DNA of 64,000 nt from Pseudonocardia petroleophila (GTDB taxonomy: Bacteria; Actinomycetota; Actinomycetes; Mycobacteriales; Pseudonocardiaceae): positions 627,501-691,500 of the forward strand of contig NZ_CP060131.1 in assembly GCF_014235185.1 (NCBI RefSeq), written 5' to 3'. The notes beneath the pieces are model-generated. The model saw only the letters and a program-made list of their open reading frames with translations. It had not been told where the DNA came from and made no database searches. Numbering within the stretch: position 1 is the stretch's first letter; each line of letters opens with the position of its first letter. Made by a program: the position numbers and the translations under genes. Shown piece after piece: positions 1-8,469 of the stretch.

Positions 1-465
1 GTCCTGCAGCTCCAGCAGGCCGTCGGCCGGCGAGTCGGGGACGACGCCGACGACGACCACGGACGCGGGCGTCCCGAGCTCGTGGAGCGCGGCGGACACC
101 GCGTTGAGCTCCGACGACGTGAACTGGGCCGCGTTCTCGTCCTGGACCTCCTGCGTCGTCCGGTCCGACGGGAAGATCGGCTCGCGGGGCACCAGCCGCC
201 GCTCCGGGGACAGCCAGAAGGCCAGCGCCGTGAACAGGGAGAGCTTGTCGGTCACCGACACCGTCGTCATGTTGAGGTGCCCGGACGTCGGGTACGTCGG
301 CAGGTCGGCGACGTCGATGATCGGGGCGCCCTCGTAGTCGCCGAGCGTGTCGTAGGTCGGGCCGGGGCCCAGCGCGACGAACGGCACCGGCAGCGTCGCG
401 CCGATCACGCCGAGGGACAGCGCCAGCAGGGTGGCGGCCACGACGGTCAGCATGCGACGACTCAC
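1..465 (-). CDS. PDZ-domain (YlbL/Lon-like) membrane-anchored protein, N-terminal part
   Basis: The gene runs off the left edge of the window; 155 codons are visible from a GTG start at 465. The first 25 or so residues form one hydrophobic segment, an uncleaved anchor placing the rest outside the membrane. The text after it (VPFVALGPGPTYDTLG, then PTSGHLNMTTVSV) is the signature of the YlbL/Rv3194c family, which normally continues into a PDZ domain and a Lon-type Ser-Lys protease domain; both would lie beyond position 1. The divergent neighbour is the DUF2342 gene, as I recall in mycobacteria. Family assignment is firm, protease activity cannot be judged here. Confidence 0.85.
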   Translation of the reverse strand, partial: MSRRMLTVVAATLLALSLGVIGATLPVPFVALGPGPTYDTLGDYEGAPIIDVADLPTYPTSGHLNMTTVSVTDKLSLFTALAFWLSPERRLVPREPIFPSDRTTQEVQDENAAQFTSSELNAVSAALHELGTPASVVVVGVVPDSPADGLLELQD

Positions 466-535
466 GATCGCGCACCTTATGCCGCGCCAGGTGAGGGCCA
501 TCTACGGTGGTGCCCGAGCGCGTACCGTGGGGGCC

Positions 536-1930
536 ATGACTGACAAGCCGCCGTTCGGGTTCGGACCCTCCGACCGCGACGACTCGGACAAGGAGCGCGA
601 CCCCGCACGCGGTGACGGTCCGCTCGATCCCTTCGGCTTCGGCAACCTCCCCGGGATGCCCCCGGGCGGGCTCCCCGGACTGGGTGGCCTGCCGGGGATG
701 GGCGGTCCGGGCGGGTTCGACGTCAGCCAGCTCGGCCAGATGCTCACCCAGCTCGGGCAGATGCTCAGCCAGGCGCAGAACAGCGGCGACGGCCCCGTCA
801 ACTACGACCTCGCCGCCCAGATGGCCACCCAGCAGCTCGCCGCCACCACCTCCTCGCTCACCGGGGCCCAGCGCTCCGCGGTGACCGACGCCGTGAAGCT
901 GGCCGAGCTGTGGCTCGACGCCGCCACGGGGTTCCCGGCCGGCGCCACGGAGACGAAGGCCTGGTCGGCGAGCGAGTGGGTCACCGCGAGCATGCCCACC
1001 TGGAAGCGCCTGGTCGACCCGGTCGCGCGCCGGATGGGCAGCGCCTGGACCGACGCGCTGCCCGAGGAGGCGCGCGCCGCGGCCGGCCCCATGATGGCGA
1101 TGCTCGGCCAGATGGGCGGGCTCGCGTTCGGCACCCAGCTCGGGCAGGGCCTCGCCACCCTCGCCGCCGAGGTGCTGACCTCCACCGACATCGGCATCCC
1201 CGTCGGCCCCGACCGCGTGGCCGCGCTGCTGCCGGAGAACGTCGAGAAGTTCACGAAGGACCTGGACCGCCCCGCCAGCGAGGTGCTGCTGTTCCTGGCC
1301 GCGCGCGAGGCCGCCCACCAGCGGCTGTTCGCGCACGTCGGCTGGCTCAAGGAGCGGCTGCTGCGCACCGTCGAGGAGTACGCGCAGGGCATCACGATCG
1401 ACACCTCCAAGATCGAGGAGCTGGCCCGCGGCATCGACCCGTCCAACCCGGCGGCGATCCAGGAGGCCATGGGCTCCGGGATGTTCGAGCCCGAGACCAC
1501 CCCCGAGCAGAAGGCCGCGCTCGCCCGCCTGGAGACGCTGCTCGCGCTGATCGAGGGCTGGGTCGACGCGGTCGTGGCCGACGCGGTCGGCGAGCGCCTG
1601 CCCGGCGCGGAGGCGCTGCGCGAGACGCTGCGCCGCCGACGCGCGTCCGGCGGGCCGGCGGAGCAGACGTTCGCCACGGTCGTCGGGCTGGAGCTGCGAC
1701 CCCGGCGGCTGCGCGCCGCCGCGGAGCTGTGGCGGCTGCTCGGCGAGCAGCGGGGGGCCGAGGGCCGCGACGCGCTGTGGGCCCACCCCGACCTCATCCC
1801 GTCGGCCGACGACCTCGACGACCCCGCGGCGTTCGTCGCCAGGGACGAGGTGGGCGACCCGATCGCGGAGCTGGAGAAGCTGGCCGACACCGAGGCCGCG
1901 CCGGACCCCGAGGACGGGAAGGACTCCTAG
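536..1930 (+). CDS. DUF2342 zincin-like putative metallopeptidase
   Basis: A 464-residue protein of the DUF2342 family (Rv3195 type), annotated as zinc-dependent hydrolase or protease of unknown substrate. The first 90 residues are Gly/Pro/Met-rich and probably disordered, with repeated GLPG motifs. The helical core follows, and the segment LAAREAAHQRLF near residue 250 is the place where this family keeps its zincin-like metal site. I chose the ATG at 536 because the upstream extension of the frame (from 431) overlaps the divergent PDZ gene. The stop overlaps the stop of the convergent YgjP-like gene by 4 bases. Function is inferred from family only. Confidence 0.85.
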   Translation: MTDKPPFGFGPSDRDDSDKERDPARGDGPLDPFGFGNLPGMPPGGLPGLGGLPGMGGPGGFDVSQLGQMLTQLGQMLSQAQNSGDGPVNYDLAAQMATQQLAATTSSLTGAQRSAVTDAVKLAELWLDAATGFPAGATETKAWSASEWVTASMPTWKRLVDPVARRMGSAWTDALPEEARAAAGPMMAMLGQMGGLAFGTQLGQGLATLAAEVLTSTDIGIPVGPDRVAALLPENVEKFTKDLDRPASEVLLFLAAREAAHQRLFAHVGWLKERLLRTVEEYAQGITIDTSKIEELARGIDPSNPAAIQEAMGSGMFEPETTPEQKAALARLETLLALIEGWVDAVVADAVGERLPGAEALRETLRRRRASGGPAEQTFATVVGLELRPRRLRAAAELWRLLGEQRGAEGRDALWAHPDLIPSADDLDDPAAFVARDEVGDPIAELEKLADTEAAPDPEDGKDS

Positions 1931-2487
1931 TCGGGAGCGGGCTCCGGCTCGTCGCCGTCGGTGCCGACCAGGCCCAGCCCGGCGGCGGCGGAGAGCCCCT
2001 CGAGGTAGCCCATCGCGCGCTCGGTGCGCGGGTAGCGCCGCACCCAGGCCCAGAACTTCTCGTCGTGGCCGGGTTCGAGCAGGTGCGCCAGCTCGTGGAC
2101 GAGCACGTAGTCGACCACCCAGCTCGGCGCGTCGCGCAGCCGCTCGCTGATCCGGATCGTCCGGTCCGCGGGGGTGCACGACGCCCAGCGGGTGCGCATC
2201 GTGGGCACCCAGCGGACGGTCTCCGGCACGGCGAGCCCGTCGAGGTGGCGGCGGTTGAGGTCGAGGCAGCGGCGGCGCAGCGCGTCGTCGCCCGCGCGAG
2301 CCGGGGACCGGCGGCGGGCCTCGCTGCGCTCGAGCCGCGACACCATCTCGTCGACCCAGCGGCGTTCCTCGCTCTCGCTCATCCACCCGGGGATGAACAC
2401 GATCACGGTGTCGCCCTCGCGCCGCGCACTGACCATGCGCTTGCGGCGATGGCTGCGCCGGACCTCGACGACCGCGGGCAACGCCAT
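1927..2487 (-). CDS. YgjP-like (DUF45/M48-type) metal-dependent hydrolase
   Basis: A 186-residue soluble protein of the YgjP/WLM-like DUF45 family. The zinc signature HELAHLLEPGHDEKFW near residue 130 supplies two histidines and the catalytic glutamate, with the downstream HDxxFW region typical of the family. The preceding TRWASC motif is also diagnostic. The substrate is unknown. It starts at an ATG at 2487 and is convergent with the DUF2342 gene, sharing 4 bases at the stops, so the two metallopeptidase-like genes form a tail-to-tail pair without room for a separate terminator. Confidence 0.88.
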   Translation of the reverse strand: MALPAVVEVRRSHRRKRMVSARREGDTVIVFIPGWMSESEERRWVDEMVSRLERSEARRRSPARAGDDALRRRCLDLNRRHLDGLAVPETVRWVPTMRTRWASCTPADRTIRISERLRDAPSWVVDYVLVHELAHLLEPGHDEKFWAWVRRYPRTERAMGYLEGLSAAAGLGLVGTDGDEPEPAPD

Positions 2488-2606
2488 GGGCCGAGTTTAG
2501 TCCCCGCACGTCACGACGGGACGACGACGTGGGTTGTCCACAGGCCCGCGCGGTCGACTGTGGATGGTCGGCGAACAGCGGCCCGGACCCGGCGCATCCT
2601 CGGGTC

Positions 2607-3611
2607 GTGCACCCGCTGCCGTCGCTGCTCTCCCTCGCCCCGCACCGGTCGCTGCTCCCCGTCGGGCCGCGCGCGCGGCGGATCGGCCTGTGCCCGGACG
2701 GCGGGGTACTCGTCGACGACCTCGACCCGCCGCTGGCCCTGATGCTCGACGAGCTCGGCTCCCCCGTCGAGCCCGGCCCGCTGCTCGACCGGGCCGTGCA
2801 CCGGGGAGCCGACCGGGCGGCCGCCGTCGACCTGCTCCGCACCCTGCTCGCCGCCGGGTGCGTCGTCGACGCCGCGGCCGCGCGCCGGGTGGCCGGGCGG
2901 CGGACCCACCACGTCGTGCTGGTCGTCGGGGCCGGGCCGCTCGCCGCGGGTGTGGTCGTGGGGCTGGTCCGGGCGGGCGTGGGCACCGTGCACCTCGCCA
3001 CCGACGGCACGGTCACCGGAGCCGACCTCGGCACCGGTCTCGTCGACGCCGACCGCGGGGCCCGCCGGGACCGGGCGGTCGCGCGGGCCGCCGCGCGGGC
3101 GGTGCCGGGCACCGTCGTCTCGGCGCCGCCGCAGCGGTCCGCCGCCGACCTCGTCGTGCTCGCCGACGCGCAGGCACCGCCACCGCGGCTGGTGGAGCGG
3201 CTGGTCGGGGACGGGGTCGCGCACCTGCCGGTCCGGCTGCGCGACGGCGTCGGCGTCGTCGGTCCGCTGGTGCTGCCCGGCCGCACCGCCTGCCTGCGCT
3301 GCCTGGACCTGCACCGGACCGACCGCGACCCGGGCTGGCCGCGCGTCGCGGCCCAGCTCGTCGGCAGCACGGGCGCCGCCGACCCCAGCTGCGTCGCCGC
3401 GACCGCGGCGCTGGGCACGGCGCAGGCGCTCGCGGCGCTGGACGACACCGCCGCGCCGCCCACGCTCGACGCCACGATCGAGTTCGACGTCCTGGCCGCG
3501 GCGGCCGTCACCCGTCGCTGGTCCCGGCACCCGGGGTGCGGGTGCGGTGGGCCGCGACACCCTCCGGCGACATGCGGTGGGGGCGGCCCTCGGGGGACAC
3601 TGGGGTCGTGA
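2607..3611 (+). CDS. ThiF/MoeB-like (E1-like) protein
   Basis: A 334-residue protein resembling the ThiF/E1-like family and the leader-binding E1-like proteins of azole-peptide clusters. A Rossmann-like glycine motif (VVLVVGAGPLAAGVV) lies near residue 100. The LPGRTACLRCLDLHRTDRD motif near residue 230 and a C-terminal HPGCGCGG motif look like the paired Cys-X-Cys zinc ligands of this group. The canonical nucleotide-binding and catalytic residues of true E1 enzymes are not obvious. I picked the GTG at 2607 because the frame upstream lacks typical codon use. Its last bases overlap the ABC1 kinase start (GTGA), so the two are translationally coupled. No YcaO or precursor peptide gene is nearby, so a peptide-modifying role is not supported. 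Confidence 0.7.
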   Translation: MHPLPSLLSLAPHRSLLPVGPRARRIGLCPDGGVLVDDLDPPLALMLDELGSPVEPGPLLDRAVHRGADRAAAVDLLRTLLAAGCVVDAAAARRVAGRRTHHVVLVVGAGPLAAGVVVGLVRAGVGTVHLATDGTVTGADLGTGLVDADRGARRDRAVARAAARAVPGTVVSAPPQRSAADLVVLADAQAPPPRLVERLVGDGVAHLPVRLRDGVGVVGPLVLPGRTACLRCLDLHRTDRDPGWPRVAAQLVGSTGAADPSCVAATAALGTAQALAALDDTAAPPTLDATIEFDVLAAAAVTRRWSRHPGCGCGGPRHPPATCGGGGPRGTLGS

Positions 3612-4936
3612 CGGACATCCCACGGCGCACGGCCGCCCGCACCGCGAAGCTCGCCAGCCTCCCGCTCGGGGCGGCCGGACGGGTCGCGGCGGGCTGGGGG
3701 CGTCGACTCGCGGGGGGCGACAGCGACGAGATCTCCGCCCAGATGATGCAGAAGAGCGCCGAGCAGCTGTTCGCCGTGCTCGGCGAGCTCAAGGGCGGCG
3801 CGATGAAGTTCGGCCAGGCCCTGTCGGTGTTCGAGGCGGCGGTGCCGGAGGAGTACGCGGCCCCGTTCCGGGAGTCGCTGGTCAAGCTGCAGTCGGCGGC
3901 CCCGCCGATGCCGCCGCGCGACGTCGACCGGATGCTCGCCGAGCAGTTCGGGCGCAACTGGCGCAGCCGGTTCACCGAGTTCGACGACACCCCGGCCGCC
4001 GCCGCCAGCATCGGCCAGGTGCACCGCGCGGTGTGGCGCGACGGCCGCGAGGTGGCCGTCAAGGTGCAGTACCCGGGCGCGGAGCAGGCGCTGCTGTCCG
4101 ACCTGCGCCAGCTCTCGCGGATGAGCCGGGTCATGCAGCCGTTCATGCCCGGCCTGGAGATCAAGCCGCTGATCACCGAGCTGCAGGACCGGATGGCCGA
4201 GGAGCTCGACTACCGCGACGAGGCCGACAACCAGCGCGCGTTCGCCGCGGCGTACGAGGGCGACCCGCAGGTCAAGGTGCCCCGGGTCGTGGCGTCGGCG
4301 CCCAAGGCGATGGTCAGCGAGTGGGTCACCGGGCGGAAGCTGTCCGACGTGATCGCCCGCGGCACCCAGGAGGAGCGCGACCACGCCGCGGTGCAGCTCT
4401 CGGAGTTCCTCTACGCCTCCCCCGGCCGGGTGGGGCTGCTGCACGCCGACCCGCACCCGGGCAACTTCCTGCTGCTCGACGACGGCCGCCTCATGGTCAT
4501 CGACTTCGGCGCCGTCGCCCGGCTGCCCGACGGGATGCCGCGGCCGCTGTCGGAGATGCTGCGGCTCGCGCTGGCGGAGCGGCCCGTCGACCTGCTCGCG
4601 CACCTGCGCCGCGAGGGCTTCGTCCGGCAGGGGTCGCCGATGACGGCCGACGAGGCCATGGCCTACCTCGCGCCGTTCACCGAGCCGATGCACACCGAGT
4701 CGTTCCGCTTCGACCGCGCCTGGCTGCAGAAGCAGGCCGAGCGCGTCGGCGACCTGCGCAGCCCGCAGTTCAACACCGCGCGCGAGCTCAACCTGCCGGC
4801 GCAGTACCTGCTCGTGCACCGCGTCACGATGGGGACGATCGGGGTGCTCTGCCAGCTCGACGCCGACGTCCCGCTCCGGGGGATCGTCCGGCACTGGAAC
4901 CCGTGGATCTTCGAGGACTCCCCGCCGCCGTCCTGA
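3608..4936 (+). CDS. ABC1/UbiB-family atypical kinase
   Basis: A 442-residue ABC1 (UbiB/COQ8) atypical protein kinase-like ATPase. The diagnostic KGGAMKFGQALS motif (the KxGQ loop) lies near residue 65. The AAAASIGQVHRA glycine-alanine loop is near 135, the lysine VAVKVQYPG near 155, the ELDYRDEADN motif near 200, the catalytic LLHADPHPGNFLL near 275 and the metal-binding MVIDFGAV near 295. There are no obvious membrane helices. The UbiB family supports lipid or quinone metabolism; here the substrate is unknown. It is coupled to the ThiF-like gene by a GTGA overlap and followed by a strong hairpin. It corresponds to Rv3197, which also precedes whiB7. Confidence 0.9.
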   Translation: MTDIPRRTAARTAKLASLPLGAAGRVAAGWGRRLAGGDSDEISAQMMQKSAEQLFAVLGELKGGAMKFGQALSVFEAAVPEEYAAPFRESLVKLQSAAPPMPPRDVDRMLAEQFGRNWRSRFTEFDDTPAAAASIGQVHRAVWRDGREVAVKVQYPGAEQALLSDLRQLSRMSRVMQPFMPGLEIKPLITELQDRMAEELDYRDEADNQRAFAAAYEGDPQVKVPRVVASAPKAMVSEWVTGRKLSDVIARGTQEERDHAAVQLSEFLYASPGRVGLLHADPHPGNFLLLDDGRLMVIDFGAVARLPDGMPRPLSEMLRLALAERPVDLLAHLRREGFVRQGSPMTADEAMAYLAPFTEPMHTESFRFDRAWLQKQAERVGDLRSPQFNTARELNLPAQYLLVHRVTMGTIGVLCQLDADVPLRGIVRHWNPWIFEDSPPPS

Positions 4937-4939
4937 CGC

Positions 4940-4982
4940 GCCGACGGCGCCCCGGTCGCGGGAGGACCGGGGCGCCGTCGGC
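4940..4982. terminator. Bidirectional hairpin terminator after the ABC1 gene
   Basis: Perfect 18-bp inverted repeat (arms 4940-4957 and 4965-4982) with a 7-base loop, just after the ABC1 stop and before the convergent 75-residue gene. There is no U-run, as is usual for high-GC actinomycetes. It can serve both strands. Confidence 0.8.
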
Positions 4983-5024
4983 ATCGGGGCGGCACCGCGC
5001 AGAGGGCGCCGCAGGCGGGTGGGG

Positions 5025-5252
5025 CTACCGCACCGCGAGCCGCGCGCGCTCGGCCCGGCGGGCGGCGAAGGCCGCGAGCCACGACCACCGCCGTCCGGCG
5101 GTGAGCTGGCGGACGAGGGCGTGGTCACGTGCGGCCTGTTGGGCCTCGTGCTGTCGGGATCGGGCCAGTGCTTCGTCCATGAGCAACATGCCGGGTCCTT
5201 CACGGTCGCGGATCGCGCTGGGGCCTGCGGGGGAAGCGTTGAAGTAGGTCAT
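5025..5252 (-). CDS. Small hypothetical protein downstream of whiB7
   Basis: A 75-residue basic protein with an ATG start at 5252 preceded by AGGAG at good spacing. The middle is a predicted helix rich in Glu, Gln, Arg and Ala (LARSRQHEAQQAARDHALVRQL), ending in an Arg/Ala-rich tail with an aromatic patch (RRWSWL). I do not recognise a domain. It lies 32 bases after whiB7 on the same strand and before the terminator, so it is probably co-transcribed with whiB7 and subject to the same attenuation. Similar short Arg-rich proteins occur in actinobacteria, but I assign no function. Confidence 0.6.
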   Translation of the reverse strand: MTYFNASPAGPSAIRDREGPGMLLMDEALARSRQHEAQQAARDHALVRQLTAGRRWSWLAAFAARRAERARLAVR

Positions 5253-5284
5253 CGGAACTGCTCCTGTCTGGTGGTTGTCGCTGG

Positions 5285-5659
5285 TCAGGCCGTGGCCGCG
5301 GCGTACGCGCGGTCGCGGGCCAGGTCGGCCTTGCTGGGTCGCCCCCGGGGCCGCTTGCGCGGGATGACGGCGCCGCGCTCGAAGATCTCGCCGCCCCACA
5401 CCCCCCACGGCTCCTCGCGCGCCAGCGCGCCGGCCAGGCACTCGGCCCGGATCGGGCACGCCCCGCACAGACCCTTGGCCCGCTCCAGCTCCGCGGGAGC
5501 CTCGGCGAACCACAGGTCGGCGTCGCCGGAGCGACAGGGCAGGTCCAGCCCGGCGCGGGGTGCCGCGTCGAGCAGGGACCCCAGCGGGGAGACGGGGTCG
5601 CCGCCCAGCTGGTCGGGACTGATCGCTCCGCCGTCCAACGGAACTGATCGGACTAGCAC
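5285..5659 (-). CDS. whiB7: WhiB7-type redox-sensitive transcriptional regulator
   Basis: A 124-residue WhiB7 regulator, an iron-sulphur protein that partners with the primary sigma factor to switch on intrinsic antibiotic-resistance genes. Four cluster cysteines are visible: LPC near residue 42, then CGACPIRAEC around residues 65-74. The GVWGG turn follows near residue 86, and a C-terminal AT-hook (RGRPSK) reads AT-rich DNA upstream of -35 boxes. The GTG start at 5659 has an ideal AGGAGGT six bases upstream. It has the long leader expected of the family (see 5692-6044). Position between the ABC1 gene and uvrD2 matches M. tuberculosis whiB7 as I recall it. Confidence 0.95.
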   Translation of the reverse strand: MLVRSVPLDGGAISPDQLGGDPVSPLGSLLDAAPRAGLDLPCRSGDADLWFAEAPAELERAKGLCGACPIRAECLAGALAREEPWGVWGGEIFERGAVIPRKRPRGRPSKADLARDRAYAAATA

Positions 5660-5691
5660 CGCACTACCTCCTGGTACTCGTGCTGCTACCG

Positions 5692-5733
5692 GAAAAACAC
5701 GAAGGCCGCGAACCCTGTACGGGTCCGCGGCCT
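5692..5733 (-). terminator. Intrinsic attenuator in the whiB7 leader
   Basis: On the minus strand, 13-base arms (5733-5721 and 5715-5703) pair fully with one G-U wobble around a 5-base loop. They are followed by a T-rich tract with five consecutive T (5697-5693). This is a classical Rho-independent terminator, rare in this GC-rich window. It lies between the leader ORF stop (5760) and the whiB7 ribosome binding site. WhiB7 leaders in other actinobacteria are known to work by ribosome-dependent attenuation; that this one does is inferred. Confidence 0.85.
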
Positions 5734-5759
5734 CGACTGCTGCCGGTGCGTGTCGGCGT

Positions 5760-5939
5760 CTACCTGAGACGACACCTCACCGCGGACATACCTGTGCTGT
5801 TGTCGACATCGATTCCCGCGAGCGTGACGACGGACGGGCGCGGCTTCACGACGCGCGCGTGGCCGCCCGGCACGAAGGCGGGCTCGGTCCACAGACGGGT
5901 GCCGTGAACCGGGACGAGGGAGACCGTCATCGTGATCAT
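5760..5939 (-). CDS. whiB7 leader ORF (uORF), 59 codons
   Basis: An ORF of 59 residues on the whiB7 leader RNA, starting at the ATG at 5939, seven bases after a perfect AGGAGGT (5953-5947). Codon use is GC3-rich in its first half, consistent with real translation. It then drifts to rarer codons near the 3' end (GGA, AGG, TGT), where a stalled ribosome would influence the attenuator 27 bases downstream. The product has no recognisable domain, and the act of translation is probably what matters. An in-frame ATG nine bases downstream, at 5930, is an alternative start. Confidence 0.65.
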   Translation of the reverse strand: MITMTVSLVPVHGTRLWTEPAFVPGGHARVVKPRPSVVTLAGIDVDNSTGMSAVRCRLR

Positions 5940-6003
5940 CGTGGGCACCTCCTCTGCGGATGGTCGTGGTGAGCAACGGGCTGGTGCAGTCCGTCGGGGA
6001 GAT

Positions 6004-6044
6004 ACGTTAGGGATACCCCGCCGGGGTGGGCAACCTATTTACGG
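6004..6044 (-). promoter_or_regulatory. Candidate whiB7 promoter with AT-rich WhiB7 site
   Basis: Reading the minus strand there is a TTGCCC -35 (6033-6028), an 18-base spacer and a TAACGT -10 (6009-6004). Immediately upstream of the -35 lies CCGTAAATAGG (6044-6034), an AT-rich patch in a GC-rich background. WhiB7 proteins bind AT-rich DNA just upstream of -35 through their AT-hook, so this fits autoactivation. The assignment is by pattern only. Confidence 0.6.
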
Positions 6045-6064
6045 GAACTTTCTCGCGGACGGGT

Positions 6065-8098
6065 TCACGCGTCGCTGACCAGGGCGAGGACGGCCGGTCC
6101 GTAGCGGTCGAGCTTGCGGGCCCCGATGCCGGGGATCGACACGAGCGCGGCGCTGTCGGCCGGGCGGTGCTCCGCGATCGCCGTCAGCGTGGCGTCGGTG
6201 AACACGACGTAGGCCGGGACCTGCTGCTCCCTGGCCTCCTCCGCCCGCCAGCCGCGGAGGCGGTCGAGCAGCTCGGTGTCGACGTCGGACGGGCAGTCGG
6301 TGCAGCGCCGCATCTTGAGCGCGTCGACGCCGAGCAGCGGCGACCCGCACACCCGGCACTTCGGCTTCGTGCCGCCGCCCCCGGAGGACGCGGCGATCCG
6401 CGAGGCCGGGTGGGAGTCCGGGATGAGGCCGTAGAGGAACCGGCTGCGCCGGCGCTTGCGCGCCCCGCCGGGCTGGCGCGACAGCGCCCAGGACAGCGCG
6501 AGCCGGCGCCGGGCGCGCGTCACCCCGACGTAGAGCAGGCGGCGCTCCTCCTCGATCGCGGCGTCGTCGCCGTCGGCGTGCTGGATGGGCAGCGTGCCGT
6601 CGGCGAGGCCGACCAGGAACACCACGTCCCACTCCAGGCCCTTCGCCGCGTGCAGCGAGGCCAGCGTGACGCCCTGGACGGCGGGCGGGTGCGCGGCGTC
6701 GGCGCGGACGTCGAGCTCCGCGCAGAAGCGGCGGACGTCGGCGTCGGGCTCGTCGGCGACGAGCTGCTCGGCCAGCTCGACGATCGCCAGCAGCGACTCC
6801 CACTGGGCCCGCTGCGCCGCACCACCGGGCGGCTCGTGCGTCAGGCCGACCGGGGCGAGGACCTCGCGCACCGCGTCGACGAGGGGGTCGGTGCGCCCGC
6901 TCGCCATCCGCAGCACGCTCATCGCCCTGCGCACCTCGGGCCGGGAGAAGAACCGCTCCCCGCCGCGGACCTGGAACGGCACGCCCGCCTCGGTGAGCGC
7001 CTGCTCGTAGGCCTGCGACTGGGCGTTGATCCGGAACAGCACGGCGATCTCGCCCGCCGACTCCCCGTCGTCGATCAGGCGGCGGATCCGCTCGGCCACG
7101 GCCGCGGCCTCGGCGGGCTCGTCGTCGTACTCGGTGAAGTCGGGCTCCGGGCCGGGCGGCAGCTGCCCGACCAGCGCGAGCCGGCTGCCGGCCACGCGGC
7201 CGCGCGCGGCGCCGATCAGCGTGTTGGCGCACGACACGACCTGCGGGGTGGAGCGGTAGTCGCGCTCGAGCCGCACGACGACGGCCTCCGGGAAGCGCCG
7301 CGGGAAGTCCAGCAGGTGCTTCGGGGTGGCGCCGGCGAAGGTGTAGATCGTCTGGTTGGCGTCGCCGACGACGGTGAGGTCGTCGCGCTCGCCCAGCCAG
7401 GCGTCGAGGACGCGCTGCTGCAGGGCCGTGACGTCCTGGTACTCGTCGACGACGAAGCACCGGTAGCGGTCGCGGAACTCCTCGGCGACGCCCGGGTGGT
7501 TCTCCAGCGCGGCGGCGGTGTGCAGCAGCAGGTCATCGAAATCGAGCATCTCGGCGCGGTTCTTCAGTGCCTCGTACCCGGCGTAGACGGCGGCGACCTG
7601 CTCGGCCGGGCCGGGGATGTCGCGGCTGCGGCGTGCGACCTCGGCCGGGTAGTCGTCCGGGGTGATCAGGCACGCCTTCGCCCACTCGATCTCCCCGGCG
7701 AAGTCGCGCAGCGAGGCCGCGTCGGTGCCCGCCTTCAGCCGCGCGGCAGCCTGCCCGACGATCCGCAGCTTGCCCTCCAGCAGCTGCCACTGGTCCCCGC
7801 CGACGACGCGCGGCCAGAAGTAGCGCAGCTGCCGCAGGCTCGCGGCGTGGAACGTGCGGGCCTGCACCCCGGACACGCCCAGGCCGCGCAGGCGGGTGCG
7901 CATCTCCCCCGCCGCGCGCGCCGTGAACGTCACGGCGAGGACCTGGCCCGGGGCGACGTGGCCGGTGCTGACCAGGTGCGCGATGCGGCGGGTGATCGTG
8001 CGGGTCTTGCCGGTGCCTGCTCCCGCGAGGACGCACACGGGGCCCCGGGGGGCGGTGACCGCGGCCCGCTGCTCGTCGTCCAGACCCGAATCACGCAC
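6065..8098 (-). CDS. uvrD2: ATP-dependent DNA helicase UvrD2 with HRDC domain
   Basis: A 677-residue superfamily 1A helicase. Visible motifs are Walker [16 protein letters not shown] near residue 20, Walker [14 protein letters not shown] near 215, motif [13 protein letters not shown] near 475 and motif [13 protein letters not shown] near 520. A tetracysteine segment (CRVCG then CTDC) near 575-600 and a C-terminal HRDC domain ending [11 protein letters not shown] follow; this layout is specific to actinobacterial UvrD2. I chose the GTG at 8098 (protein begins [10 protein letters not shown]). It is divergent from the mycoredoxin gene, 59 bases away. In mycobacteria it unwinds 3' to 5' and is essential; that role here is inferred. 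Confidence 0.93.
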   Translation of the reverse strand: MRDSGLDDEQRAAVTAPRGPVCVLAGAGTGKTRTITRRIAHLVSTGHVAPGQVLAVTFTARAAGEMRTRLRGLGVSGVQARTFHAASLRQLRYFWPRVVGGDQWQLLEGKLRIVGQAAARLKAGTDAASLRDFAGEIEWAKACLITPDDYPAEVARRSRDIPGPAEQVAAVYAGYEALKNRAEMLDFDDLLLHTAAALENHPGVAEEFRDRYRCFVVDEYQDVTALQQRVLDAWLGERDDLTVVGDANQTIYTFAGATPKHLLDFPRRFPEAVVVRLERDYRSTPQVVSCANTLIGAARGRVAGSRLALVGQLPPGPEPDFTEYDDEPAEAAAVAERIRRLIDDGESAGEIAVLFRINAQSQAYEQALTEAGVPFQVRGGERFFSRPEVRRAMSVLRMASGRTDPLVDAVREVLAPVGLTHEPPGGAAQRAQWESLLAIVELAEQLVADEPDADVRRFCAELDVRADAAHPPAVQGVTLASLHAAKGLEWDVVFLVGLADGTLPIQHADGDDAAIEEERRLLYVGVTRARRRLALSWALSRQPGGARKRRRSRFLYGLIPDSHPASRIAASSGGGGTKPKCRVCGSPLLGVDALKMRRCTDCPSDVDTELLDRLRGWRAEEAREQQVPAYVVFTDATLTAIAEHRPADSAALVSIPGIGARKLDRYGPAVLALVSDA

Positions 8099-8157
8099 GC
8101 GACCATCCTGACACCCGCGCCGGGAAGAGCCGCGCCCACCGCACTGTTGCACCGGAC

Positions 8158-8397
8158 ATGTCTCAGGTGACGATGTACTCGACGACGTGGTGCGGCTTCT
8201 GCCGGCGCCTCAAGCTGCAGCTCGACCAGGCCGGCATCGCCTACACGGAGATCGACATCGAGCGGGACCCCGACGCCGCGAGGTTCGTGGAGGGCGTGAA
8301 CGGCGGCAACCAGACGGTGCCCGTGATCCTCTTCCCCGACGAGACGACGGCCACGAACCCCAGCCTCAAGCAGGTGCAGGACAAGCTCGCGGCCTGA
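8158..8397 (+). CDS. mrx1: Mycoredoxin-like glutaredoxin
   Basis: A 79-residue thioredoxin-fold protein with the redox motif WCGFC near residue 11. The cis-proline TVPVI is near residue 54 and a terminal helix closes the fold. It is homologous by position and length to mycoredoxin-1 (Rv3198A), which reduces mycothiol mixed disulphides with electrons from mycothiol; family members usually read CGYC, here CGFC. Being divergent from uvrD2 is also as in mycobacteria. The ATG start at 8158 is the only reasonable one. Confidence 0.9.
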   Translation: MSQVTMYSTTWCGFCRRLKLQLDQAGIAYTEIDIERDPDAARFVEGVNGGNQTVPVILFPDETTATNPSLKQVQDKLAA

Positions 8398-8400
8398 CGC

Positions 8401-8462
8401 TGCACACCGGCCGGTCGCCGTGCACATCTCACGAGCTGTGCACGGCGACCCGGTGGTGTGCA
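8401..8462. repeat. 62-bp imperfect palindrome, left flank of the AbiEi/DUF559 gene
   Basis: The outer arms are TGCACACC and GGTGTGCA; the inner arms are GTCGCCGTGCACA and TGTGCACGGCGAC. The two halves are near-perfect reverse complements around a short core. A closely related element lies at 9429-9496 on the other side of the gene. It follows the mycoredoxin stop directly and could also act as a terminator. Confidence 0.75.
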
Positions 8463-8469
8463 CGGCACG

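Noticed and set aside
2534..2542. DnaA box (TTGTCCACA), also in reverse at 9414-9422, as a sign of a replication origin
   Set aside because: Only single copies, no AT-rich region and no dnaA/dnaN genes; such words are scattered in high-GC genomes.
2511..3623. 370-codon minus-strand frame opposite the ThiF-like gene
   Set aside because: Arg/Gly-rich antisense shadow, overlapping a plus-strand gene with recognisable motifs.
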